Of a DNA stretch of 64,000 nt, positions 26,727 through 36,362 are shown in pieces; the stretch's first letter is position 1, and every line of letters starts with the position of its first letter. The notes under the pieces are model-generated. The model did no database searches. It had not been told where the DNA came from and worked only from the letters and a program-made list of their open reading frames with translations. Source of the stretch: Leptospira hartskeerlii (GTDB taxonomy: Bacteria; Spirochaetota; Leptospiria; Leptospirales; Leptospiraceae); NCBI RefSeq assembly GCF_002811475.1, contig NZ_NPDL01000007.1, positions 202,031-266,030 of the forward strand, read 5' to 3'. The position numbers and the translations under genes were made by a program.

Positions 26727-29252
26727 TCAGTTTTCTTTTTTATAAAAAAGAAATTTTGCGAATTCGGCCGAGCCTACGTAGAGTAAGATTATTCCGAGTA
26801 AGTAACCGTAAAATAATAATGGGAGACGGCCGAAGCCGAATGTTTCCGCGAAGGGAAGATAGGGGATCGCAAATACAAAACCAACACAGAGAATTGTTGC
26901 GCCTAAGAGTAATTTTCCAGGTCTGCTCCTATAAAAAACTTTTTTAGTACGGATAACTAAAACGATTAGGCTCGCGGAAACCACTGATTCGATAAACCAT
27001 CCGGTTTGGAACTGCGTTTCGTTCGCCCCAAGGCCGAATAGTAACAGGCCGAATGTCGCATAATCAAAAAGGGAACTTAGGAAGCCGAATACAAGCATGA
27101 ATCTGCCGATAAACTTGATGTCCCATTTACGCGGGCGGATGATCCAGTTTTGGTCCACCTCGTCCGAAGCAATTGTCATTTCCGGTAGATCAGTTAATAA
27201 ATTTGTCAATAAGATCTGCTTCGGCAGGAGTGGAAGGTAACTTAAGAAGGCTGAGGCTCCTGCTACGCTGAACATATTTCCGAAATTCGCACTGGTCGCC
27301 ATAAATACGTATTTGAGGGTATTCGCAAACGTTACGCGTCCTTCTTTGACTCCATCCAATAAAACCGCCAAATTTTTTTCTAATAAGACGATATCTGCTG
27401 CTTCTTTTGCAACATCCACTGCGGAGTCCACGGATATACCTACGTCAGCAGAGTGTAGTGCGGAAGCGTCGTTGATTCCGTCCCCAATATATCCAACTAC
27501 ATGGTCCGCCTTTTTTAGCGCTAATATGATCCTTTGTTTTTGATTCGGTTCGATCTCCGCGAATACATCTGTTTGTTCTGCTCGTACTCTTAAGGCCTCT
27601 TCTCCAATGCTTTGCAATTCTTGGCCGGTAAGTATCGATGAACAGGAAATTCCCACCGACTTGGCAACCTGCTCAGCGATCCATCTGTTGTCACCGGTAA
27701 TCATTTTCAGACGTATACCCAAATCCCTTAAGTTCTGGATTGTGTTTTGGATTCCTACTTTTGCAGAATCTGAAAAAGCTACAAATCCTAAGAATATCAT
27801 GGAAGATTCGATCTCATAGTCGACTGGATCGTTCTCATTAATTTCTTTAACGGCGATCCCAATCGTACGATATCCGTTCCGACTGAACGTTTCGTATACC
27901 GTTTGGATGGATTCCAATTCTTTTGAAATGGGTAGTATCTGCCCTTGCGAATCTATATAACGATCACAAATCTCCAAAAGGGGAACGCTTGCACCTTTGC
28001 ATATTGCAGTACGTTTTCCATCGATCTCGGCAATTACTGTGATCCTTTTTCTATGAAAGTCATAAGAGAGTTCTCCGGATTTGGGGATCGTATCGGATGA
28101 GATCGAACATGCTTGGCTAATTGCTAGATCCATAGGATTTTGGAAACCGCTCTGCAGGTTAGCGTTGATCGATGCAAATTTTAATACATCTTGGTTTGGA
28201 TTCCCATTCGGATCTACACTTGTATGTACTCTGACGACTCCTTCCGTCAGTGTTCCCGTTTTGTCAGAACAGAGTACGTCCATACTACCGAAGTTTTCGA
28301 TGGAGTTCAGACGTTTTACGATTACCTTTTTTCGGCTCATTTGTTTGGCGCCTTGGGCCAAGTTTACGTTAATGATAGCCGGTAATAGTTGTGGTGTAAG
28401 TCCTACTGCAATTGCTAACGCAAATAAGAAGGAGTCTAAGATCGGTTTTTCCAATAAAACGTTAATTCCCAGGATTACCAATACTAAGCCCAAAGTAATT
28501 TCCAGAAGAAGGTTACCGAATTTGCGGATCCCTTTTTCGAATTCGGTTTCCGGCTTTCGTTCGTTCAATCGTTTGTAGATTTCTCCGAACTGAGTATGTT
28601 TTCCGGTCGCATAGATAAGAGCCAAACCAGAACCGCTAACAACATGAGAGCCCATGTACAATAAGTTTGATCGTTTGGATAATGTTGTTTCTTCCGGTAA
28701 TGATCCGGGAATTTTTTCCACTGGAAAAGTTTCTCCTGTGAATGCTGCTTCATCCAAAAACAAACGATCAGAATCTATAAGATAGGCATCCGCAGGTATG
28801 ATGTCCCCGACTCGCAATCGGATCAGGTCTCCAGGCACTAAAGATTGGGAATCCAGTTCTGATTCGACATTGTTTCGGATAGTTGATGCGTTTAATCGAA
28901 CCATGGACAATAAGGAATGAAGAGAATCGCTTGCACTTTTTTCCTGCCAGTATCCTAAGATGCTGCTCAAGAAAACAATACATTGGATGATGATTCCGTC
29001 GGTAGGGTCGCTTAAAAACCAGGATAAACCGGACGCAAAGAGTAAGATTATTGTGATGGGATTTGCAAATTGCCTAAGGAACAAAACGATTCCGGCGACC
29101 TTTTGGCCAGAGCTGAAACTATTTTTTCCGTATGTCCTAAGTCGTTCCCTTGCTTCGGATTCGCTAAGGCCTCTCGGTCCGGAACCGATTTCAGAGAACA
29201 TTTCCTCTGAGGTATAAGTCCAGTAATTGGGAGGTATTTTCCGGGATTCCAT
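26727..29252 (-). CDS. mgtA: Magnesium-importing P-type ATPase (MgtA type)
   Basis: The 841-residue P3B-type ATPase has the N-terminal cation-ATPase domain (GLSESEARERLRTYGKNSF), the actuator motif DEAAFTGETFPVEK, the phosphorylation site CSDKTGTLTEG, the MITGDNRWIAEQVAKSVGI and VGYIGDGINDASALHSADVG motifs, and about ten helices ending near LLLYVG. Length is a little under the enteric MgtA (about 900). It imports Mg2+ using ATP. Its promoter region is the 102 bases up to the GH5 gene, which also holds the GH5 terminator; I see no long Mg2+-sensing leader there. Confidence 0.9.
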   Translation of the reverse strand: MESRKIPPNYWTYTSEEMFSEIGSGPRGLSESEARERLRTYGKNSFSSGQKVAGIVLFLRQFANPITIILLFASGLSWFLSDPTDGIIIQCIVFLSSILGYWQEKSASDSLHSLLSMVRLNASTIRNNVESELDSQSLVPGDLIRLRVGDIIPADAYLIDSDRLFLDEAAFTGETFPVEKIPGSLPEETTLSKRSNLLYMGSHVVSGSGLALIYATGKHTQFGEIYKRLNERKPETEFEKGIRKFGNLLLEITLGLVLVILGINVLLEKPILDSFLFALAIAVGLTPQLLPAIINVNLAQGAKQMSRKKVIVKRLNSIENFGSMDVLCSDKTGTLTEGVVRVHTSVDPNGNPNQDVLKFASINANLQSGFQNPMDLAISQACSISSDTIPKSGELSYDFHRKRITVIAEIDGKRTAICKGASVPLLEICDRYIDSQGQILPISKELESIQTVYETFSRNGYRTIGIAVKEINENDPVDYEIESSMIFLGFVAFSDSAKVGIQNTIQNLRDLGIRLKMITGDNRWIAEQVAKSVGISCSSILTGQELQSIGEEALRVRAEQTDVFAEIEPNQKQRIILALKKADHVVGYIGDGINDASALHSADVGISVDSAVDVAKEAADIVLLEKNLAVLLDGVKEGRVTFANTLKYVFMATSANFGNMFSVAGASAFLSYLPLLPKQILLTNLLTDLPEMTIASDEVDQNWIIRPRKWDIKFIGRFMLVFGFLSSLFDYATFGLLLFGLGANETQFQTGWFIESVVSASLIVLVIRTKKVFYRSRPGKLLLGATILCVGFVFAIPYLPFAETFGFGRLPLLFYGYLLGIILLYVGSAEFAKFLFYKKEN

Positions 29253-29303
29253 TCTCTTAGGTTGAGATCCCTGTATTCTTAGAAAAGTACTAATTCATTC
29301 GGA

Positions 29304-29346
29304 AAACCTCCTCCGTCGACGTAAGAACGACAAGCGAAGGAGGTTT
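29304..29346 (-). terminator. Terminator of the GH5 gene
   Basis: AAACCTCC and GGAGGTTT form an eight-base stem, with further pairing inside (GTCG/CGAC). On the minus strand it follows the GH5 stop by nine bases and ends in TTT. It separates the GH5 transcript from mgtA. Confidence 0.65.
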
Positions 29347-29354
29347 GACGTTTA

Positions 29355-31643
29355 TTATCTATTTTGAATGGTAACGTTTTCAGTCTTCACATAAGAATTG
29401 TCAAACCACCATGCACGAACTTCCATAGGACGATCCGCTTTATCAGGTGCGATATTAAAATCTAATGAGAAGTTAGTGTATTGGCCCGGGCCAACAAACT
29501 CATTTCTGTATACGTCCCTTCTCGCCAATACGTCCTGACCGTCGTAAACGTCTATGGTCACAACCTTATCGTTATTGGCGTTAGTAACATCCACTAACAT
29601 GCGGAATACCGCTCTTTTATTTCCTGTTCCCCAACGATCTCTATCATAAGGACCATAGATCATATGATCCGCCCAATGATCAGCTGTCGTAACAACCCAA
29701 GCATCACCTTCCGCGAATCCAATACGGTGAGAAAGATTTTTTGCCTTATACACTAAAGGTAATTCTCCGCTCAAAGGAGAAGAACAACAAAGTAGTGCGG
29801 CTCCTCCTCCGTCTCTTTGAGCAACTCCAGCTACGTATTCGCTGTCAGCACATTGTCCTTTATAAGAACCAGGAGCCCAGTCTCCTCCGCGTTGTGAAGA
29901 GCGGCTATCTCCTCTGTCGAACCAAATCGTACGGCAAGAATTGGCAAGAGGAACCTTACTATGAGCACAAAGGATACCGCTTGTTCCCCAAGAATGTTTA
30001 GTAGCTCCGGCAACATAGTAGTCGTTAGGACATTCGTATTTTGTAAATCCGCCGGCCCAATCTCCAGTGCCATGGTAACGAGTAGTAGTTTCATACACTG
30101 CCTGAACATTAGTCGCGCGGTCATTATGCCAAAGTTTTCCGTACTTTGTATCGCTGCAAAGTGCTCTTTGATCGCGGCTCAAACCTAATAGACGTTCCCC
30201 ATCAGGACAGGTTCCTTTGTTAGCACCTGATAACCAATCGTTATCGATAGTACTTACGTTATCGTCTACACCGTTAAATCCGATCTTGGTCAAGTGATCC
30301 ACATAAGGAACAGATCCTGTTTTACCGGAGAATGCAAGAAGGCGATCCATATGTTCATCACGCCAGTTGCCTCTTTTAGTTTGAGACCAATCGGAAGTTA
30401 CAAGACCCCATTCATCTTCTCCGTTCAGAGGCCAGAATGCGAAATCAAGGTCCTTCTCAATTAAATAATCCACGAGTCTTTTGAGCCATTCTCTATCTGC
30501 AGGATTTGTCTCTCCTGGAGAAGCTCCGAATTCACTTACCCACACTGGAGCAGTAGTGACTGCATCAGGATCGGTTACGTATCCCCATTCGTCAGTGATA
30601 GTGTTTCGGAACGTAGTTAAATCCATATCTTTGTATTTGATATTTCCGCCGGATGTTGCGTCGTCACCGTTATGTTTAGGTCCGATAAATCCGTAGTTAT
30701 GAGCGGCATAAACCAGTTTATTCACATTACGAATATGGACTTGAAGATCTCTAACAGGTTTTAAGTGAGGACGTTCTCCTGAACCTAAGATAGGGATCGC
30801 ACCCCACCAGTTAATACCTTCTACAACGATGACTATGTCCGGGTTTGCACGTAAGATATCATTTCCTGCTTCTCCCGCAGCCTTACGCCAGTCGTCTATA
30901 TTATTCCAGCCCCAGTTAGGACTATTCGGTAAATGAGTATCGTTAAAACGTTGGGTGCGCACTTCGTTCCTAAGATCCGCAGCGGCGACTAACTTGTTAT
31001 CCTTATAACGATTCACTAAGAAAACCCAATCCGCTTTCCACATTTCAGGAGTTTGGTTATAGGCGAAGGAAGATCCTGTATGATACCATTGACCGTTATA
31101 GTCGAATCCACAACACCATTCGGAGAAAGTAGTATGGTTGTTTAAAACAACTACAATTCCAGCCGCAGTCAAGGCTGCAACAGTTTGGTCATAGATCTCT
31201 AAAGCCGTCTTACCGAAAAATTGTGGGTTAGCCGCCACATATTCGTTCGGGACAATATTCGCATCATGAAGCATTAAATTAGAAAAAGGTAATCTAACCG
31301 AGTTGAAGCCCCATTCCTGGATCAAGGAGATAATATGAGAGATAGGTTGTTTGTCCAAGCCTCCCACTACTTGACGAGTATCGCTCGCTCCATACCAGTT
31401 TACCGCTTTCAATTTGAAACGGTTATTATTCGAATCCACAATATATCTACCGTTCGTACTCAGAGGAACGACCGGAGGAGTGGTCGCTACTGCCAAAGAC
31501 ATCACGGAGCGGTATGCGGACTTAGCCGATTTTGGAAGTGAGAAAGGTAAATACGCTTGGTCTGTTTCGGGGGAACAACTTGCTAATATAACAAAGACCA
31601 CCAATACAGAACTAAAAATTTTCATTTTCCTTCTGTTAAACAT
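29355..31643 (-). CDS. Glycoside hydrolase family 5 (cellulase-like) lipoprotein
   Basis: After a signal peptide with lipobox VILASC (ATG 31643, GGAGAG nine bases upstream; ATG 31625 is an alternative), residues 35-440 form a GH5 TIM barrel. RLPFSNLM, the acid/base Glu in AADLRNEVR, and the nucleophile Glu in PVWVSEFGASPG are visible. Residues about 455-600 hold three cysteine-rich repeats (TCPDGERLLGLSRDQRALC, ECPNDYYVAGATKH, QCADSEYVAGVAQRDGG). The last 130 residues are a beta-sandwich-like domain. GH5 enzymes cut beta-glycans, but endoglycoceramidase-like activity is possible. Surface anchoring is expected. Confidence 0.8.
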   Translation of the reverse strand: MFNRRKMKIFSSVLVVFVILASCSPETDQAYLPFSLPKSAKSAYRSVMSLAVATTPPVVPLSTNGRYIVDSNNNRFKLKAVNWYGASDTRQVVGGLDKQPISHIISLIQEWGFNSVRLPFSNLMLHDANIVPNEYVAANPQFFGKTALEIYDQTVAALTAAGIVVVLNNHTTFSEWCCGFDYNGQWYHTGSSFAYNQTPEMWKADWVFLVNRYKDNKLVAAADLRNEVRTQRFNDTHLPNSPNWGWNNIDDWRKAAGEAGNDILRANPDIVIVVEGINWWGAIPILGSGERPHLKPVRDLQVHIRNVNKLVYAAHNYGFIGPKHNGDDATSGGNIKYKDMDLTTFRNTITDEWGYVTDPDAVTTAPVWVSEFGASPGETNPADREWLKRLVDYLIEKDLDFAFWPLNGEDEWGLVTSDWSQTKRGNWRDEHMDRLLAFSGKTGSVPYVDHLTKIGFNGVDDNVSTIDNDWLSGANKGTCPDGERLLGLSRDQRALCSDTKYGKLWHNDRATNVQAVYETTTRYHGTGDWAGGFTKYECPNDYYVAGATKHSWGTSGILCAHSKVPLANSCRTIWFDRGDSRSSQRGGDWAPGSYKGQCADSEYVAGVAQRDGGGAALLCCSSPLSGELPLVYKAKNLSHRIGFAEGDAWVVTTADHWADHMIYGPYDRDRWGTGNKRAVFRMLVDVTNANNDKVVTIDVYDGQDVLARRDVYRNEFVGPGQYTNFSLDFNIAPDKADRPMEVRAWWFDNSYVKTENVTIQNR

Positions 31644-32118
31644 TTTGAATTCTCTCCATTGAATTCCCAATCAATCACGAATTGTTTTTTATATATGTGT
31701 GGGATATTAAACGGGAGATACTTATATACCGTTTATTTTTTTCCAAAATTATATTCTATATCTGAAGTTTTTTCTTTTTAAAGCGTTTGTTATGATAAAA
31801 ATATTGAACGAACAGTCCATATATTTAAAATCTATAGGATGCAATATTCTGATAATATTATAAATACTTAATATTTATAGATCTGTATTTCAGTTGAACG
31901 AGCGTTTGTCTGATAGTTGATATTTGGGCGCCTCTTCGCTTCGCTCAGACCGGGCTATCCGCTCCCATCTGCGCCTCACCACATGTGTTGCGGCGCAGGA
32001 TGCCGCTACTATCCCTGGCGCGCTTCTCCCTTGAACGAGTGATATGACCTTCTTCCGGAAATTAATTTATTTCTATACATTGCATATTGAATAAGCGGAT
32101 AGTTCTATTCGTCTGATA
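31644..32118. other. Divergent intergenic region, AT-rich with one GC-rich structured element
   Basis: These 475 bases separate the GH5 gene from the NHL-repeat lipoprotein gene. Bases 31680-31920 are very AT-rich with no gene. A sharply GC-rich block at 31926-32030 is copy B of the dispersed element also found at 14617-14690. The final 90 bases should hold the promoter of the NHL gene, but I cannot place its hexamers with confidence. Confidence 0.7.
31926..32020 (-). repeat. Dispersed structured element, copy B
   Basis: Read on the minus strand: GCCAGGGAT-4 nt-GCGGCATCC, then TGCGCC ... GGCGCA as an inner hairpin stem, then AGCGGATAGCCCGGTC. The outer blocks match copy A (14617-14690) in order and spacing style while the inner part differs, as for a conserved fold. 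It points toward the GH5 gene, about 285 bases from its start. Confidence 0.55.
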
Positions 32119-33300
32119 ATGAACATGGTTTTACGTTTTCGAAACTTTCTAGTATCTTGCTTCTTTATTTACTTCTTCATGCAATGCGGGGCGATTCCCA
32201 CAGAAAACCCTTGTGATCCTTCCACTGATACTTTCTTCAAAAACCAGCTTATCAGATATCTTTTGAACGATACTTCCACTAATTGCTCTTTTGTAAATGA
32301 ATGCGGAATCCTAAAGAAAGGAGAATCTGCTAAGATCGTTATAGGGCAGCCCGATTTCACAAGCAATGTTTTCGGGTCGGGTACAAACCAAGTTGGAGGT
32401 AACGGCTTTGCATTGGATCACCAAGGAGGAGCTTGGATATCGGATGGGAATCATGACCGTGTAATGCACTTCTCCGCTCCTTTGAGTACCAATCAAAATG
32501 CAGATATCATACTTACTTTAAGTGCTTCTACCGTGCCTAGGGCTATAGCTGTGGATGCTAGTGGAGGTCTTTGGGTGACTTTAAGTTTAGGAGATGCGGT
32601 TATCCACTTTCCTGCCGGAATGAATTCGAGCACTCCATCTGATATTACTCTTGGGACCGGATCTGGCACGACTACTCAAAATACAATGAATAACCCATTC
32701 GGAGTTACGGTAGATTCTGCTGGCGGGGTTTGGATTGCGGATTATTTCAATAGCAGGGTCTTGCATTTTTCTCCTCCATTGACTTCATCTATGAACGCAG
32801 ATATCGTTCTTGGACAAGCGGATTTCACTTCCTATGGAGGGGCGACTGCTGCTAATCGAATGGTCAATCCATTTGGGGTTGCGGTAGATTCTAGTGGGCA
32901 TGTATGGGTTTCTGATACTGGCAATCATCGTATCCTTCGGTTTACTCCACCTTTTTCGATCGGAATGAATGCGGATCTTGTAATCGGGCAGCCTGATTTT
33001 GTTACCGCTACTTCCGCTACGAATCAAGCTACCTTATCAAATCCGAATGGAGTAAGCTTTGCTGCAAATGGAGCGCTTTGGGTAGCTGATAATGGAAACC
33101 AAAGGGCAGTCCGCTTTTCTCCTCCATTTTCAAACGGTCAAGCAGCGGATAATGTTCTAGGAGAGCCGGACTTTGTGACCACAAATTCCACAATGACCGT
33201 ATCCGATAAACTAGTTGGTGGTGTTCCTGCGGTAGCTGTGGCTCCTTGCGGAGTATGGGTTGCTGATGCAACTAATTTTAGAGTGTTATTCTTTCCTTAA
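32119..33300 (+). CDS. NHL-repeat beta-propeller lipoprotein
   Basis: The 393-residue product has a signal peptide with lipobox FFMQC and a C-terminal body of repeated units such as NPFGVAVDSSGHVWVSDTGN and HRILRFTPPFSIGMNADLVI, spaced about 55-60 residues, ending VAPCGVWVADATNFRVLFFP. These are NHL-type blades, probably giving a six-bladed propeller on the cell surface or periplasmic face. Each blade ends in GQPDF/GEPDF, a pattern I associate with leptospiral surface proteins. Binding partner unknown. It converges with the next gene, overlapping by four bases. Confidence 0.8.
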   Translation: MNMVLRFRNFLVSCFFIYFFMQCGAIPTENPCDPSTDTFFKNQLIRYLLNDTSTNCSFVNECGILKKGESAKIVIGQPDFTSNVFGSGTNQVGGNGFALDHQGGAWISDGNHDRVMHFSAPLSTNQNADIILTLSASTVPRAIAVDASGGLWVTLSLGDAVIHFPAGMNSSTPSDITLGTGSGTTTQNTMNNPFGVTVDSAGGVWIADYFNSRVLHFSPPLTSSMNADIVLGQADFTSYGGATAANRMVNPFGVAVDSSGHVWVSDTGNHRILRFTPPFSIGMNADLVIGQPDFVTATSATNQATLSNPNGVSFAANGALWVADNGNQRAVRFSPPFSNGQAADNVLGEPDFVTTNSTMTVSDKLVGGVPAVAVAPCGVWVADATNFRVLFFP

Positions 33301-34634
33301 TCGTACTTCAATCCTGCTCTAACATAATTACGGATATGAGAGCCAACACTTTTCATATGATCCGTAATTGTAGAATCTAGATCCACTAATGACTTTTGAT
33401 TGATCTCCGGTAAAAGTTTGCCTTCTGAAAAGCCGTTTAGCAGATTCGATTCATCTATAAGAGCGTCGATACGATCTGATATATCGTAACTCTGTCTTGT
33501 TACTACATCTACGATATAAGTATGATCATAATTGCCAAAGTTATTATCCAGATCGGTTTGTTTCACACTTAGAATAAATGGATGAGCTAAATTTTTAGTT
33601 CTATATGCATTTCTTAATGTACTAAAATGGTATTTTTCGATAGTAGTATGACGATTGGAGATCCTATCGATTGCATCGTTTTTGGCGCTTTCAAATCCAA
33701 GAATTGCCTTTAGATTGATCCAAAGCATACTGATCGTTCCAAAATTTGGAAGGACTCTGGAATGGTAAGGTTGAGTCAAATCTGCAATATAATGCATTCC
33801 CCAGCCTAAAAACCGATATCCCCAATACGTATGCCCAGTCTGAAAAGCATAACGAGAAAGTGTCATGAATTGATATACTCTGTACTGAGGATAAGTGCGG
33901 GTCAGAAATCCAGCCGCAGCGAAAATGATAGGAGATTCATGATAGTAACCTATATGAAACGGCACTTGAGTTGCATAATAGACCTTGGGATCCCCAAAGG
34001 ATTGTATTCCAAAACCGTAATCTTTTCCGAAAATTTCTCCGTTATCTTCAAATAGATTCAGGTCCAGTCCGAAATCCGGTTCATCGCCTGCTGTCGCAAG
34101 CACCTCTAAAGGGCTTACAAGATCTCCTATTCGAATATCATAAAATTCGTAATCTTGTTTCAGATCCCTCTCTCCATAGATGCTCACTGTCATGGGGTCG
34201 GATTTTTTTCCGAGAGGAGAATGTCCCGGAAGATGTTGCAAAAAATAACCTAACGGTGTTCCGGTATTCAACCTAAGCGCTCTTAGAAAATGATTCCTTA
34301 TCGTCTTTCTGTCTCCACCTTTGAATGAGAGTGCTTCCGGAAGAGGAGCGCTTTTATCGTAGTTGAGATTTGCTTCTTTCTCCATATCCCTCATAAGAGG
34401 GATAAGTTTGTCTTGTTCTTTAATTAAAAAATCTTCGATCGATTCAACCTTTACCTTAGGTGCTGATACCAATTCTGGCATAGCTTCGAGTGCAGGTCGG
34501 TTGAATAGAAAGTGATTCCACCATGCTTCCGCAGGTGTAGCAAACAAACTAAGTGAGAAGATACAGATTAGACTAGAATAATATTTGAATTTGAGCACAC
34601 CAAAGAATTCTAGATTAGTGAGAGAAGTCAACAC
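33297..34634 (-). CDS. Zinc-dependent phospholipase C / S1-P1 nuclease-like secreted protein
   Basis: A signal peptide ends at TPAEA, and the mature chain would begin with WWNHFLFNRPAL, as in zinc phospholipases and P1 nucleases where the N-terminal Trp binds zinc. The motif GWGMHYIADLTQPYHSRV near residue 275 is the HxxxDxxQPxH zinc-binding segment of that fold, and a histidine-rich YWGYRFLGWGMH precedes it. It is longer than the bacterial enzymes (about 250-280 residues) because of an N-terminal insert of about 200 residues. The GTG at 34634 lacks a ribosome binding site; a GTG at 34598 gives a more typical signal peptide. Confidence 0.6.
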   Translation of the reverse strand: MLTSLTNLEFFGVLKFKYYSSLICIFSLSLFATPAEAWWNHFLFNRPALEAMPELVSAPKVKVESIEDFLIKEQDKLIPLMRDMEKEANLNYDKSAPLPEALSFKGGDRKTIRNHFLRALRLNTGTPLGYFLQHLPGHSPLGKKSDPMTVSIYGERDLKQDYEFYDIRIGDLVSPLEVLATAGDEPDFGLDLNLFEDNGEIFGKDYGFGIQSFGDPKVYYATQVPFHIGYYHESPIIFAAAGFLTRTYPQYRVYQFMTLSRYAFQTGHTYWGYRFLGWGMHYIADLTQPYHSRVLPNFGTISMLWINLKAILGFESAKNDAIDRISNRHTTIEKYHFSTLRNAYRTKNLAHPFILSVKQTDLDNNFGNYDHTYIVDVVTRQSYDISDRIDALIDESNLLNGFSEGKLLPEINQKSLVDLDSTITDHMKSVGSHIRNYVRAGLKYD

Positions 34635-34729
34635 AAACTGACGAATAGAAAACTACAAGACTGTAAAGTTGTTGAGTAGATGAAAAGGTTCTTGATGATC
34701 TGTTAATTCTCCAACAAAAACAGGAACAG

Positions 34730-36328
34730 ATGCAAAACATCCTAGTTGAATACGTTTATTTAATTTTGATCATTCTTGGGTTGGTCGTGATTGCCAACAA
34801 ATTGGGACTTGCTTATCCAATTGTTCTTTTGATCGGCGGACTTGTTGTCAGTACAATTCCGTTCTTCCAAAATATTACAATTACTCCTGAACTTGTTTTT
34901 TTAATTTTCCTTCCTCCATTATTGTACGAGGCAGCTTGGCAAATTTCCTGGAAAGAGTTTTGGAAATGGAGAAGGATCATTGCAGGTTTTGCATTTCCTA
35001 TAGTCATCATCACTTCATGCTTGATTGCTTTGATCTCCACTTCTTTGATCCCTGGATTTACGTTAGCGATCGGTTTTTTATTAGGAGGGATTATATCTCC
35101 TCCTGATTCTATTTCTGCCGTTACTATTATGAAACAGACAAAGGCCCCTAAGTCTGTTGTAAGTATCGCAGAAGGAGAAAGTCTGTTGAACGACGCTTCT
35201 TCTTTGATCGTGTTTCGATTTGCTTTGGCAGCTGTGATTACCGGGCAGTTTAATTTTCAAGAGGCAACTTTTAGTTTTGTTTGGGTTGTGATTGCAGGCT
35301 CATTGATCGGTTTGGCAGTTGGTCTTGTATTTTACGCAATACATCGATGGCTTCCTCTTACTCCAAGTATAGAGATCGTTTTAACTTTTGTAACTCCTTA
35401 CTGTATGTATTATTTGGCGGAACATTTTCATGTTTCCGGTGTTCTTGCCGTGGTGTGTGGAGGACTTCTTCTTTCTAGTAAGCGTCAAGGCCTATTGAGT
35501 TACGCGAGCCGTATCCAAGGTGTGAATGTTTGGAATAGTATCGTATTCATTCTGAATGGGCTGATCTTCCTGTTGATCGGTTTACAGTTACCAACTATCG
35601 TAAATCAACTTGGTGATATAGGTTTAAAGAGCGCAATCCTCTATGGACTTCTGATCTCATTCGCTTTGATTGCGACTCGGGTCATTATCGCACTTTGCAC
35701 ATCCGGTTTTACTCGCATCATGAGCAATTTTATTGAAGTTACGGAAGTAAATCCTGGATGGAAAATCCCAATCGTACTTGGATGGGCAGGGATCCGAGGA
35801 GTAGTTTCTCTTGCGGCAGCGCTCTCTATTCCATTATACACAATCGGAGAGACTCCGTTTCCGTATCGGAATTTGATCTTATTTATCACATTCGTAGTGA
35901 TCTTGACTACTATGATCTTTAACGGACTGACTCTTCCGTGGCTTATTAGAAAATTGAATGTAGAGGATTTTCAAACTCCCGTTCCTATACACAGACAAGA
36001 AGTGATGATCCAGAAAAAATTGGCTATGGAGTCTCTTCATTATTTAGAAGATAGGAGTAAGAGTGGCTCTCGTAAAAATAAACATCTCAAAAATCTGATC
36101 TCCCGTTTAAAAACAGAATTAGGATATTTTGAAGAGGAGCTAAAGGGGATGTCGGGAACTCTTAGTGGCGAAAGAAAAGAATATGGAGACGTATTTTTAG
36201 AACTTCTTCAATTCCAGAGAGATGTTTTAAATAGGCTCAATCATGATTCAGGGTTCGACGAAGAAGTGATCCGAAAATTCCATGCACTCATCGATATAGA
36301 AGAGTTTAAAACCAGAGAAAGTGACTGA
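34730..36328 (+). CDS. Na+/H+ antiporter, CPA1 family
   Basis: The 532-residue membrane protein has about 12 helices in residues 1-420 with the CPA1 signatures IFLPPLLYEAAWQISWKEF, ISPPDSISAVTIMKQTK, AEGESLLNDASSLIVFRFAL (the ion-binding Asn-Asp) and GWAGIRGVVSLAAALSIPL. The C-terminal 110 residues are a soluble charged tail. It exchanges internal Na+ (or K+) for external H+ and serves pH and salt balance. It stands alone, with a hairpin at its stop codon that could terminate this gene and the convergent efflux operon. Confidence 0.9.
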   Translation: MQNILVEYVYLILIILGLVVIANKLGLAYPIVLLIGGLVVSTIPFFQNITITPELVFLIFLPPLLYEAAWQISWKEFWKWRRIIAGFAFPIVIITSCLIALISTSLIPGFTLAIGFLLGGIISPPDSISAVTIMKQTKAPKSVVSIAEGESLLNDASSLIVFRFALAAVITGQFNFQEATFSFVWVVIAGSLIGLAVGLVFYAIHRWLPLTPSIEIVLTFVTPYCMYYLAEHFHVSGVLAVVCGGLLLSSKRQGLLSYASRIQGVNVWNSIVFILNGLIFLLIGLQLPTIVNQLGDIGLKSAILYGLLISFALIATRVIIALCTSGFTRIMSNFIEVTEVNPGWKIPIVLGWAGIRGVVSLAAALSIPLYTIGETPFPYRNLILFITFVVILTTMIFNGLTLPWLIRKLNVEDFQTPVPIHRQEVMIQKKLAMESLHYLEDRSKSGSRKNKHLKNLISRLKTELGYFEEELKGMSGTLSGERKEYGDVFLELLQFQRDVLNRLNHDSGFDEEVIRKFHALIDIEEFKTRESD

Positions 36329-36344
36329 TGTTCCTTCTCTGGTT
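36310..36344. terminator. Bidirectional hairpin between antiporter and efflux operon
   Basis: AACCAGAGAA and TTCTCTGGTT form a perfect 10-base stem with a 15-base loop containing the antiporter stop codon. It lies between two convergent genes. The T-run after it is weak in both directions, so termination is likely but not certain. Confidence 0.5.
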
Positions 36345-36362
36345 ATTCTTAGCAATGCAGGA

